The notes under the pieces: generated by a model
What the model saw: only the letters and a program-made list of their open reading frames with translations
What the model was told of the DNA's origin: nothing
The model's database searches: none
Shown: in pieces, positions 27,529 to 36,687 of the stretch
How the letters are laid out: each line of letters starts with the position of its first letter
Numbering within the stretch: the first letter of the stretch is position 1
Source: Hypsibius dujardini
Taxonomy: Eukaryota; Tardigrada; Eutardigrada; Parachela; Hypsibiidae
Reading direction: 5' to 3'
Length of the DNA: 36,687 bases
Assembly (NCBI GenBank): GCA_001579985.1
Contig: LRSR01005919.1
Span: 1 to 36,687 of the forward strand
Translations under genes and position numbers: made by a program

Positions 27529-28888
27529 ACTCACAGACAGACAGACAGACAGACAGACAGACTCACAGACAGACTCACAGACAGACTCACAGACAAAGGC
27601 CTGCATTGACTAATCTCAGCTAAATGAAGATGAGCTGTTTACCCATTTCTTTTCTGTCCATAGATTAAATACCTCTGGTATTCCGCATCCGCTACCGGCT
27701 CCGCGTCCTATGGCTGACTCTTCCCTGGACCCTTCACCGATTATCACCCTGGACCCTTCACCGATTGCCACCCTGGCCTCCCCCACGTCACAGCATTCCC
27801 AAACAGTCGTTCCCGCCTTCATTTTCGACGACTCTGAATGTGACGTTCCAGAAGATCTCTCTCACAGGAACCACGAGCCTCCATCAGCACCCGCGACATC
27901 CGGCCTGTTGCTCAATCAACGTAGCAGCGACCCCTCTCTTCCGATCCACGCTGCTACTGCCTCCCACAAAGATCCTCCTCACCGGAACAATGAACCACCA
28001 CTACCAGCACCCCCCACTGCTGGCCAGCTGCCAAGTCAGTGTAACTACGTGAACTGCGATCCTGCTCTCCCGGTCCTCGCTGTGAAAACTGCCTACACCG
28101 CAGAGGATTTCACCGAAAACAACCGCATCAGCGAGATGGACGTAGCCGCCGCAGTGTGGTCAGAGAGACGGGACATGTTAGACGGCTTCGCATCATCGTC
28201 CGGTGAGGATTACAACTGCTCGACAGTCGTGGATGCTGTCAAACGGAAGCGCATCGCACGCGACTGCTCCTACATCCGCAACCGGGCGATCTTGTCACAG
28301 CTCCCACAAAGCTCCCGCGAATACATCGCCTTTCCACGGTACGAAACTCCGCCGACACCCGTTTTGGACGCGGTCGGCTTGGCAGTTCCGTCAGCGGAAG
28401 ATGTGGTCGAAGGTGACGGATCTCCCGTCATCGAGGGTATCGATGTGGACCACCTTGCATTGCGGGCGTTCGCGTCGCGACTATCAGCCGGTGCATCAGC
28501 GGCCTCGGAGGAAGAGAAGGAACCATTGACGGAAGTGCGGATGAAGTGCCTCCTCGAGGCGGTTGGTCTGGTGGAGAAGGACACGGCGTCGCACGTTCCG
28601 GCGACTCGCGAGAGTCTCCTGGCGAGACGGAGTAAGAAACGACCGCGGGTGAGTGGCCTGACCGCCTTGGACGTTGCCGGTGGAGGAAGGGACAGCGAGG
28701 TGGAAGATGGGGCTCGGTGTGAGTTACGGAAGCGCCTGCAGGAGTCGTCGAGCGACTTGACGCAGCAGCTGAAACGGCTGCAAGCCAAGTTGGCCGCGGT
28801 GAAGCGGCTGACGAAGGAGGAGAAGGAGTGTGAGGATGGAAGGGTTGCTGGCTTGCTGGCGGAACTGGACGCGGTGTTGGCTGATTGA
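26476..28888 (+). CDS. Unrecognised 630-aa protein, disordered with C-terminal coiled coil
   Basis: I do not recognise the family. Exons 26476-26694, 26896-27344 and 27664-28888 join in phase through sound GT-AG sites to 630 aa. The first half is low-complexity and probably disordered (Ser/Pro/Gln, and Tyr-rich APPPLNYQYPYFPSPLPFVY near 130-150). Residues about 240-350 are Pro/Ser/Thr-rich with the repeated words LDPSPI and HRNxEPP. Around 365-430 there is a more conserved-looking block (DVAAAVWSERRDMLDGF, KRKRIARDCSYIRNRAI, REYIAFPRYETPPTP). The end is a charged coiled coil with heptad leucines (LTQQLKRLQAKLAAVKRL, AGLLAELDAVL). A basic KRKR and RRSKKRPR suggest nuclear location (inference). 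The stop codon lies at the first unit of a minisatellite. The alternative upstream start was not preferred because no in-frame ATG with a splice link is seen. Confidence 0.7.
26706..26835. repeat. TTGA/TGAT tetranucleotide tracts in intron 1 of the 26476 gene
   Basis: Three short GATTGATTGATTGA runs (about 26715, 26770, 26817) are separated by unique sequence that includes GAATTAATAGATTG and AATTGACTCT repeats. Confidence 0.85.
27349..27595. repeat. ACAG/GCAG array in intron 2 of the 26476 gene
   Basis: ACAG and GGCAG units from 4 nt after the 5' splice site to about 70 nt before the acceptor, with three CAGACTCACAGA variants at the end. Sense strand ACAG. It gives long spurious frames (Thr-Asp-Arg-Gln on plus, Cys-Leu-Ser-Val on minus). 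Confidence 0.95.
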
Positions 28889-29010
28889 TTGGCTGATTGG
28901 ACGCAGTATTGGCTGATTGATTGACTGATTGGACGCAGTATTGGCTGATTGATTGATTGGCTGATTGATTGGCTGACTGGACGCAGTATTGGCTGATTGA
29001 TTGGCTGATT
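28866..29010. repeat. Minisatellite that duplicates the last codons and stop
   Basis: TGGACGC(G/A)GT(G/A)TTGGCTGATTGA units start at 28866, 28898, 28931 and 28978. The first is the coding end of the upstream gene (L-D-A-V-L-A-D-stop); the others follow in the 3' UTR with TTGGCTGATTGA spacers. Confidence 0.9.
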
Positions 29011-29702
29011 GAGCGATGCTTTTTTAACAGTTTTTGACATTTACCAAGCTGACCGTTTGTTGAAGCTTTCGTTTTTTTTACGAGTTTTTTGTTGCCTCTG
29101 CTAGATTTGTATGGTCGGTTGCCTGCCTCTTGCGAATCCTTTTTTTCGTGACATGTATGAGTGTTATTCCTTTCTGGCCTTTATCTTTCTCCGGCAATAA
29201 TAAGCCTCTTTCGCCTGATGGCGCCGTCTGTTGGGTAAAAAGACTCCCGAGTTTGCTTGCCGCAGTTCTGTCGGTCGGACTGTTTGCCTCTCTCTCTCTC
29301 TAGCGGAGAAGTGAGACAATGGACCAACCTCTGCCGTCACTAATGAATCCCACTTGATCCACGCCAGCGTGGAACAAAGGAAGGATGGATTGGTCCGGTT
29401 GGAAGACGTTCAGTGCGCGTCACGGAGCAGAGGCGTCCTTTGTCTTTGTCGCGACACAATTCTCTTCACCGCTCTCTTTTCTCCCTCAATCTTATTCCAG
29501 CTCTGTCGCTCATCATTTTCGGCTTGCACTATTCTAAATCGACAAGACAACTGGAGTGGAGCTGCCTCAAGCGGTCATTCACAATCCAGGCGTCCCTCAT
29601 TCCTCCCTTTGACCATTTTCTGACTCAGACTTCAGTCACATTTCTTTTCCAGCTGAAAGTAAAAGTTTTTCCAGCTGAAAGTAAAAGTGTTCACCGCCTG
29701 TG
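28889..29702. other. Intergenic region before the protease homologue
   Basis: After the minisatellite there is unique sequence with a CT run (29288-29302) and a doubled CCAGCTGAAAGTAAAAGT (29650-29687) just ahead of the next ATG, probably 5' UTR. No gene is recognised. Confidence 0.5.
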
Positions 29703-31368
29703 ATGTTTGCAGCCATTGTAGCCATCACTTTGGTTGGCTGCGTGGTCGGCACAGCGACCACCACGTGGGGAAATGGACCGGCTTGGACATGGCCCGCTAG
29801 CCAGGGTAAGAAAATCCGTCCTTTCTTTGTCTCATTTGATTTTTGAAATATTACAACCGCTTCAAACTTTAACAACTGCAAACTTTCCACAATCCTATCA
29901 CAACGTGTAACAACAGACTGCAAGGCAACGACGGCGAAAACTGAACATTCTCGAATTCAAGGTCACTCAGTCAGATGTGCCTAATGTCTGTTACATGCCA
30001 TCTACTCAATGTTAGTTATTACCTCGTACGACATATTTCAATGTCTCGAACCAAACAACGACATATTTCAATGTCTCGACAAACCAAAAGGGTTTTGACT
30101 AATTTACATTCTTTTTTAATAAATTAGGAATATAATTTTTGAATTTTTGAATTTTTACCTTATTTCTATCTTCTTTTTATTTGCCAGAGCTGTTCCACTC
30201 CATCCTGGGTGACGGCAACCTGACCGGCTGCCAGTGGAACATCCCCGGGGAGAACGTGGTGACTGAATTGACGCAGTTCCGTCAGAGCGCGTGGACCGGT
30301 TACGGTTTCTGCTCTCCCAACGTGGAGACCTGCGTCCACGTGGGGACCCTCCCGCGACCGACGTTCCCGGTGGGCTTCAACGGCGTCAACTGCTCCGTCT
30401 GCTGCGCCTACAGCCCCTGCTCCACCTACCCGACCGCACCGACGCCGACCTACGACGGCCTCAGCAACGGCTACTGCATGCTGCCAAAACTGCAGCCGTG
30501 GCCGGCCGTCCCTCCGACCACCTGGAACGGCACGGAGTTTGACGTCCCCGTGTCCGGCGGTGGGGAAGGATACGTGTATGACGACGCTGAGCAGACTTGC
30601 CTCACCATCGGCGGGACGATCGGCTGGAGCAACGTCAGCTGGTGGGGCTCGGAGTGCCCGATGAGCGGTCGCTGTTGCCTCTACCCGGAGCCGAACCAGT
30701 GCGACACCTGCGGACGGAAATACGGAAAAGCCTGGAACTGGAGGTGCGCAAATTCTTTTTAAAGTACTGATGACTTTTTTTGTTTCGATTGCAGATAACT
30801 AATTTCAGCTGGATTTGTTTGGTTTTGCTTTTTAGCAAGCCGGCGATGGCGCGTTCAGACACCCAGGATGAGCAGCTGGCCTGGAAGACCGCCGTGAACC
30901 AGATGGCCGGCACCGGCTGGAACATGGGAATGCGACCGGTGATGACGCCGGGACTGGCGGACCAGTACAGCCAGTCGCCGCCGACGTACGACTCGCTGGT
31001 GCCGCCGCAGATGTGGAACAACTTCCTGAATCGTCCGAGCGCTGCGATCAAGAAGGGCGATGACGATGATGATGACGAGGACGATCACCGTGGCTGGTAT
31101 TACTAAATCCTAACTACAGTATAAGTAATTTCAAGGGGTTTTGTCTGAAAACAGCAAACAAATATTCATAGGTGCTGGCAGGTTGCTATCCTCTCGAAGC
31201 TTGACGGAAGTCTTCGATGCGGTGGCGCTCTGATTGGTGAACGGTACATCTTGACTACGGCTACTTGCGCATCCTTCACTGGGTAAGTTGAGGGACATCG
31301 TTCGTGCCTATCTGTCTGTCTGTCTATCTGTCTGTCCATCCGTCTGTCTGTCTGTCTGTCTGTCCATC

Positions 31369-31425
<57 letters not shown>

Positions 31426-32929
31426 GTCTACCAACTTGGACACTGCCTGTCTGTTTCACGTCTTCCTGTTTGGCCTACTTGTCTGACACATTTACAAAGT
31501 ACTCTCAATCTCCATCTGCGGCCACAGTTTTTTTTCCTCATTCATCGTTTGCACTTGTATGTAATTTAATTACAGTGGAGTATTCACGAATTACGGAGTG
31601 CGACTGGGTGGAAAGGACCTCCGCAAGGGCAACGAGAAGCACGCCATCGACCTGGACATCGGGACGATCTTCATCCATCCCGGCTTCAACAGCACAACTT
31701 ACAGCAACAATATCGCCATCATCGAGCTCAAGTCCGCCGTGGCCTGCAACAACCATTATATCTGCTCCATCTGCCTGCCGACGGTCAACATGATGGGATT
31801 CCCTGAATTCCCCTTCGGCAGTGCTCATCAGTGGTGGATCAAACCGGACGTTTATCAGTGCCTGGCTACCGGATGGGGAAGAAAAACTACCGGTAAATTT
31901 TTACTTTTCATTGAAAATTGTATTTGCGCCTAATTTCTCATTTTTCCGTGGTTTTCAGGACCGAGCTCATATACCCCGTTCCTGAAAGAGATGATCTACG
32001 CGCCGGTCTTCAACAACGAAACTTACTGCTCGGGGCAGTATTTCACTGAGGGCGGAAACGGTGGCTCAGTCTACGGCAACGGCACTTTCTGTGCGGTCCC
32101 GCAGCCGACTTACCAGGGCACGATCGTGCCGATCTGCCAGGGAGACAACGGTAATTTATGCCCTCACAGGGAAACTACACGGACCGACAAAGCTGGCAGA
32201 CAGGCAAAATAACAGGCAGATACTAACAGACAGACACAGACACAGACACTGTAAACACAGACAGACACATACGCAGGCATGCAAACGGACGGCCACACAG
32301 ACACACAGACACACACATACACAAGCAGGTAATCAGTCAGGCAGACAGGCAGACAGACACAAAAACAGGGAGATACTAAAAGACAGACACAGACACTTTA
32401 AAGACAGACCAATATACAGGCATGCAAACGGAAAGCCAGACGGACAGACACATAGACACATACACAGGCAGGTAAATAGACAGGCAGACAGGCAGACAGA
32501 CACTATAAACACAGGCAGACACATACACAGACGGACAGACAGACAGATAGACAGGCGCATTCATAGGCAGGTAGACGGACAGGCAGACAGATACATAGAC
32601 AGACGGAGATGTTGACAGACAAGGAGGGGCAGTTTGTATTGTCGTGATGGTTCGTCACTGCAAGTGAATGGAATATTCACTTTATTAGTGATTGTGTCTG
32701 CCTTTCAGGTGGCCCACTGGCTTGCTTCTACCAAGGCAGCTACTACCTGACCGGTCTGTCGTGGGGCGGAAACAAATGTGACCACACTCGCAAGAGCGAC
32801 ATTGTGGCCAAAGTCCTGCAGCCGAACCACAAGACCGAATTCGTCGGGGCCCCGGTGGACTTCTTCACCGACGTGGTCAAGTACATCCCCTGGATCTCCG
32901 GCATCATCTCCGGCTTCCATGCTTACTAG
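29703..32929 (+). CDS. Secreted serine protease homologue, catalytically dead, Cys-rich N-terminus
   Basis: S1 (trypsin-like) fold protein. Exons 29703-29805, 30188-30743, 30836-31096, 31172-31282, 31576-31892, 31959-32150, 32709-32929; 586 aa. It begins with a signal peptide (about 1-18, MFAAIVAITLVGCVVGTA). A Cys-rich region (about 45-220) has two blocks each containing a CC pair (NCSVCCAYSPC; ECPMSGRCCLYPEP), loosely like clip domains, followed by a linker and an acidic run DDDDDDEDD (about 293-302). The protease-like domain starts WCWQVAIL and has CGGALIGERYIL and ATGWG. The triad is gone: Thr338 replaces His in TTATC, Asn389 replaces Asp in NNIAII, and Asn513 replaces Ser in GDNGGPL. The S1-pocket Asp is Pro and there is no IVGG-type activation site. 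Such homologues act as cofactors or ligands in arthropod immunity; the role here is unknown. Confidence 0.88.
31308..31425. repeat. CTGT array in intron 4 of the protease homologue
   Basis: It starts about 25 nt after the donor of intron 31283-31575 and includes a pure stretch at about 31372-31424. Sense orientation CTGT. Confidence 0.95.
32195..32610. repeat. ACAG-rich array in intron 6 of the protease homologue
   Basis: ACAGACAG, ACACAG and GGCAGACAGG units fill most of intron 32151-32708, with longer period copies (GGCATGCAAACGGA at about 32276 and 32418). Sense orientation ACAG. Confidence 0.93.
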
Positions 32930-32967
32930 GCATTAATACTACCTGTCATACAGTGTGACAGTACCAT

Positions 32968-33131
32968 CTACAAGCATAATTGGCCACACCGACGAGGATG
33001 CTCATCATCTACAAGCATAATTGGCCACACCAACGAGGATGCTCATCGTCTACAAGCATAATTGGCCACACCGACGAGGATGCTCATCGTCTACAAGCAT
33101 AATTGGTCACACCGACGAGGATGCTCATCGT
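32968..33131. repeat. 41-bp tandem repeat, four copies
   Basis: Each unit starts CTACAAGCATAATTGGCCAC and ends GAGGATGCTCATC(A/G)T, with at most two differences between units. It begins about 40 bp after the protease homologue stop codon, so it probably lies in the 3' UTR. Confidence 0.95.
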
Positions 33132-33620
33132 TGTTGGAAGCTTATCATTTTCTTTAGTTACTGCACTTTTCATTTTATTTTTGTACGGACTGCACTTCGT
33201 TATCAATCATTCGTAGGTCGTTACTACACATACAGCTGACTTCCAGTCTCCCAAAGTGTTGGCCTCGACTCGATCAACCGAACGGCATTTCTCAATAGCT
33301 GCTGTGCTTCATTTTGACTGCCTTCAATAACAGATGACTAGCTGTTGCAAGTATATTCCAAGCAAATGCTCGTGTGCTGGGCCGAAATTTGAACGATAAG
33401 ACCCTGGTCGCGATCCGCAGATAGCCTTGTTTGCGTTTATCATGGTTCAGTAGGCTACATCACTTTTACCGGTTGTTGCTGTCAGCTGTCTTTTGTTTAC
33501 CTCCCTATAACAGGAAGGTGCGTGAAAAGCACGAGTCCACATTCACCGTAAAAGATTTGTCGAAGCATTCAGACATTTGATTCGCTTTGCAGCCTTTTTT
33601 CAATCCAACAACCTCCAGAG
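33132..33620. other. GLB1 5' flank
   Basis: Unique sequence without a gene. The last 30 bp before the ATG (TTTTTTCAATCCAACAACC) are probably 5' UTR. Confidence 0.45.
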
Positions 33621-35265
33621 ATGATGCTTCTGGCTCTGGTGGGCCTCACTCTGATTGCGGTGGCCTCCGAAGCCGTCATTTTGCCCATACGTCATGCTAA
33701 ATTTCATGCCGCGGAGCAATCTACCGTAAGTCCATATTACTTAAAAATTATGGTCAATACTGGAGCACGTGTAAGACCTTTGTGTGATATTTGTCTGAAT
33801 GCAGAGAATTTCCAATTCCTTTGCCTGTGTCTGTGTCTGTGTCTGTGTCTGTGTCTGTGTCTGTGTCTGTGTCTGTGTTGTGTCTGTGTCTGTGTCTTTG
33901 TCTGTGTATATGTCTATGTCTGTGTTTGTATGTCAGTGTCTATTGCGTGTTTATTCCATACTGTAAATTAAGTTACGATATTTTTCTTGCAGCTCCCGGC
34001 AAAGCGATCATTCGAAGTGGGCAAAGACTGTTTCCTGAAGGATGGACAGCCTTTCCGCTATATATCGGGGAGCTTTCACTACTGGCGCCAACCGCCGGAA
34101 TACTGGGAGGACACTTTCATGAAGATGCGAGCGGCGGGATTAAATACTGTTCAGACGTAAGTGCCTTATAATTATATAAAAAAGAGGTGCGTCCATGAAA
34201 CAAATTGCAGGCAGGCTTGGTGAGACCATGGTGTGAGAGTTCAAGTACTACGTAGTACGTACGAGTACTACACGTACCACTAGTACTCTACCGTTAGTGA
34301 ACTAGTACCTATGCCTGATTCGGCTTTGTTTGCGAATTTCGACAGGTATTTGAACTGGAATCTCCACGAGCCAGAACCGTTGCAGTACAACTTCGACGGC
34401 GAGGTTGATATCCGGCGATACTTTCAAACCGCGCAGAAATGCGGCCTTCTCGTGGTCCTCCGGCCAGGTCCGTTCATTGACGCCGAGGTCGACATGGTAA
34501 GAAAACTGAAGCAGATTTCACTACCGATTTGTGGGTTGAAATTGAAAACAGATAAAAAGTATTTGTCACGTACCTCTTTATTGTCTTTTTTGCAGGGTGG
34601 ACTCCCTTACTGGCTCCTCCGCATGAACTCATCCATGCAGCTGCGGACGAGTGATCCGTCCTATCTGCACTATGTCGACCGCTGGTACCGAAAGGTCCTA
34701 CCACTGATCCACGATCTCACATACGCGAACGGCGGACCCATCATATCCGCCCAAGTAAACCACCAGCTCAACCACTTTTCAGCTCCTATATGAGTGCGGA
34801 CATTTTCTTATCATATAAAGGGCACCTGCGTTTACGGGGGAAATTTTGCAGATTGAGAACGAGTACGGCTGGGTTGGAAGTGATCTGGTCTACAAGGAAT
34901 TTCTCAGGGATCTCACGAAAGAGCTTCTGGGTCCGGACATCGTTCTCTTCACGACGGACGGACCCGTTGATTCCGCGGTAGTTGGCGGCCGTGTGGACGG
35001 AACTCTAACCACAGTGGACTTCGGAGCTGGTGCGAATGTGACGCACAATTTCCTGGACGTGGAACGTAAATTTAACAGTGATGGGCCGTTGGTTAACAGG
35101 TAAACAACTAGTACCTTGAATGACTTTGTCTGCCTGTCTACCTGCCTGTCTGTCTGTCTGTCTGCCTGTATGTCTGTCTGTCTATCTGTCTGCCTGTCTC
35201 TCTGTCTCTCTGTATGTCTGTCTGGTTGTCTGTCTGTCTGTCTGCCTATCTGGCTGGCTGGCTGC

Positions 35266-35302
<37 letters not shown>

Positions 35303-36616
35303 GGCTGGCTGTTCTTCTCTCTGTTTTTCCGTTGTCTGTCCTAGATCAAACTTGTTTTGTGAAAACCCTTGCCAATGCTTGTAGTGAGTTTTATCCGGGG
35401 TGGTTGGACCACTGGGGTGAGGGTTGGATCACGGTGGATTGGGAGACGGTGGTGATGACGATGCAGCAGATGCTTCAACTGAACGCCTCCTTCAACACCT
35501 ATATGTTTTACGGCGGGAGCAATTTCGGATTTGTCGCTGGCTCCAACACCCAGGATAACGATGGCATGGTGCCGGTGACGCAGTCTTACGACTACGACGC
35601 ACCCATTTCCGAGGCCGGAGATCCCACCGTGAAGTACATGAAGATTAGAGAACTGTTCCAAAAGGTAAAGCATGAATGATACATTCGGAAGTGCAAGTTA
35701 AATATTTCGGGAATTCTCCACGGAGAGAAAGGCGAAATCAAAAGGGTTGAATGCCGAAAAAATTACTGAGTTTTAACCTAAAATTGCATTTTTTCAAGGT
35801 GTTCCAAAAATCCACAAATAAAACGCGTCTTTTAAATGTGTTTGAGCATAATAATAATTTTTTTTTAAATTGTTATTAAAAATTTGAAGACTATTTTATT
35901 ATTTTTAACATTTGAAATTAATTCTTTAGTATTCGCCTGGACCACTCGGACCGGTTCCGCCTTCACGTCCAAAAACCGCCTACGGAAAAGTCCATCTCCA
36001 ATACACCGGCAGCCTGTTCGATCATCTGGAAACCCTTTCCGCCGAAGGACCCGTCTCATCCCCACTCCCGCTGTCCTTCGAAGTCTTAAAGCAAGCTTAC
36101 GGTTTTGTTCTCTACCGAACGCAGATCCCCTTCAACACCCGCGACCCCTCCAAGTTGGCGGTGGACACTCTACACGATCGTGCGGTGGTGTTCCTCGACC
36201 GAAAGCCCATCGGAATTCTGTCACGGACGGCCGTCGTTCACAGCATGGACATTTACGCGGAAGCCGGCCAGACACTGGAACTCCTGGTACAGAATGAAGG
36301 TCGCGTCTGCTCCGGTCCCATCAACGACATGAAGGGCATCCTCGGCAATGTCAGCATCGACGGGAACAATCTCACCGACTGGCAGGCGTTCCCCATCAAT
36401 CTTCCGGGCTTCCCAGACAATGATCCGCAGCCGTTTGCGTTCAAGGCGCGGAAAGTCCGTTCTGATGTGGAACTCAAGAGGCCGGCTTTTTACCGTGGGG
36501 AATTTTACGTGGAGGTGGCGCAGGATACATTCTTGCAGTTTGACGGTTGGCGACAGGGTTATGTCTTTGTCAATGGGAGGAACCTCGGCCGGTATTGGCC
36601 GGTGCAGGGACCGCAG
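33621..36616 (+). CDS. GLB1: Beta-galactosidase, GH35 (lysosomal type), 3' end outside window
   Basis: Hydrolyses terminal beta-galactosides of glycolipids and glycans in lysosomes or after secretion. Exons 33621-33725, 33993-34156, 34346-34496, 34596-34754, 34852-35099, 35385-35664, 35930-36616, giving 598 residues so far; human has 677, so one or two more exons lie to the right. A signal peptide (1-18, [18 protein letters not shown]) precedes the TIM barrel: [38 protein letters not shown]. The acid/base Glu is in QIENEYG and the nucleophile Glu in [14 protein letters not shown], whose codon (35386-35388) starts one base into exon 6. [11 protein letters not shown] follows, then a jelly-roll end with [20 protein letters not shown], as in the family. 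The loop after FID reads AEVDMGG where the family has CAEW. Start: first of two adjacent ATGs. Introns 1 and 5 hold simple repeats. Confidence 0.95.
33824..33935. repeat. TGTCTG hexanucleotide array in GLB1 intron 1
   Basis: About nine (TGTCTG) units, one interruption (TGTTGTGTCTG), then TGTATATGTC variants. It lies in intron 33726-33992. Confidence 0.95.
34245..34258. repeat. Perfect palindrome in GLB1 intron 2
   Basis: GTACTACGTAGTAC, followed by more GTAC-rich half palindromes (ACGTACGAGTACTACACG) to about 34290. Function unknown; possibly the remains of a foldback element. Confidence 0.6.
35124..35342. repeat. CTGT array in GLB1 intron 5
   Basis: Imperfect CTGT/CTGC/CTAT units with GGCTGGCTGGCTG segments, filling most of intron 35100-35384. 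Sense orientation CTGT. Confidence 0.95.
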
Positions 36617-36687
36617 GTTAGTTTATGAATTTAAATAGACAAACAGGGGTTTACACACAAAGGGAATCAAGTAGGCAGACGCGCACA
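36617..36687 (+). other. Start of GLB1 intron 7 at window edge
   Basis: The exon ends CCGCAG and the intron starts GTTAGTTTATG. A few ATAGACAAACAGG/GGCAGACG words suggest another ACAG-type array begins just outside the window. Confidence 0.6.

Noticed and set aside
27346-27606. Cys-rich small protein on the minus strand (and similar frames at 2452, 9346, 11231, 31288, 32333, 35116)
   Set aside because: Period-4 repeats translate to a fixed Cys-Leu-Ser-Val or Thr-Asp-Arg-Gln cycle in all frames; these are microsatellites, not proteins.
30635-31051. Minus-strand 138-codon frame over the protease homologue
   Set aside because: Antisense shadow of GC-rich exons 2 and 3.
32968-33239. Repeat region as a CRISPR-like array or coding repeat
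   Set aside because: The units are directly adjacent without spacers, and 41 bp is not a multiple of three, so no repeated peptide is encoded in one frame.

Overview
The window is nuclear DNA of a small-genome bilaterian animal. Gene models have many short exons, mostly GT-AG introns (commonly 60-400 nt), and genes about 1-3 kb apart on both strands. The layout recalls compact ecdysozoan genomes such as tardigrades, but nothing here proves the species. There is no operon structure, no rRNA or tRNA gene that I can see, and no prokaryotic or viral gene. All splice models were built by eye from reading frame, splice consensus and family alignment; no transcript data were available.

Layout: (1) 1-1038, a CTGT microsatellite and a decayed Tc1/mariner-type transposase remnant. 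(2) 1039-4404 minus, mitochondrial acetoacetyl-CoA thiolase (ACAT1, 17 exons, 418 aa). (3) 6503-11938 plus, phenylalanine hydroxylase (PAH/Henna, 17 exons, 502 aa), head to head with ACAT1. (4) 11939-13824, a run of MITE-like foldback elements. (5) 13825-17083 plus, PTEN (6 coding exons, 349 aa). (6) 17084-19150, nested MITEs. (7) 19151-20718 plus, an XRCC4-like NHEJ factor. (8) 20719-23031, more foldback elements. (9) 23032-23697 plus, TRAPPC6. (10) 24412-25230 minus, the complex I subunit NDUFC2. (11) 26476-28888 plus, an unrecognised 630-aa protein with a C-terminal coiled coil. (12) 29703-32929 plus, a secreted Cys-rich serine protease homologue that has lost all three catalytic residues. 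(13) 33621 to the right edge, plus, a lysosomal-type GH35 beta-galactosidase (GLB1), cut by the window.

The genes are mostly housekeeping and not one pathway. Phenylalanine/tyrosine breakdown ends in acetoacetate, which ACAT1 handles after activation to acetoacetyl-CoA, so the divergent PAH/ACAT1 pair is at least metabolically linked.

The non-coding part is unusually structured. At least seven kinds of short inverted-repeat elements occur, five of which have TA at their boundaries, and one family has four copies with a CACGTG box at each tip. A copy of that family sits exactly on the 5' splice site of the PTEN intron that splits the catalytic P-loop. CTGT/ACAG tetranucleotide arrays fill many introns, and in ACAT1, PAH and the protease homologue two arrays of opposite orientation bracket a block of exons.
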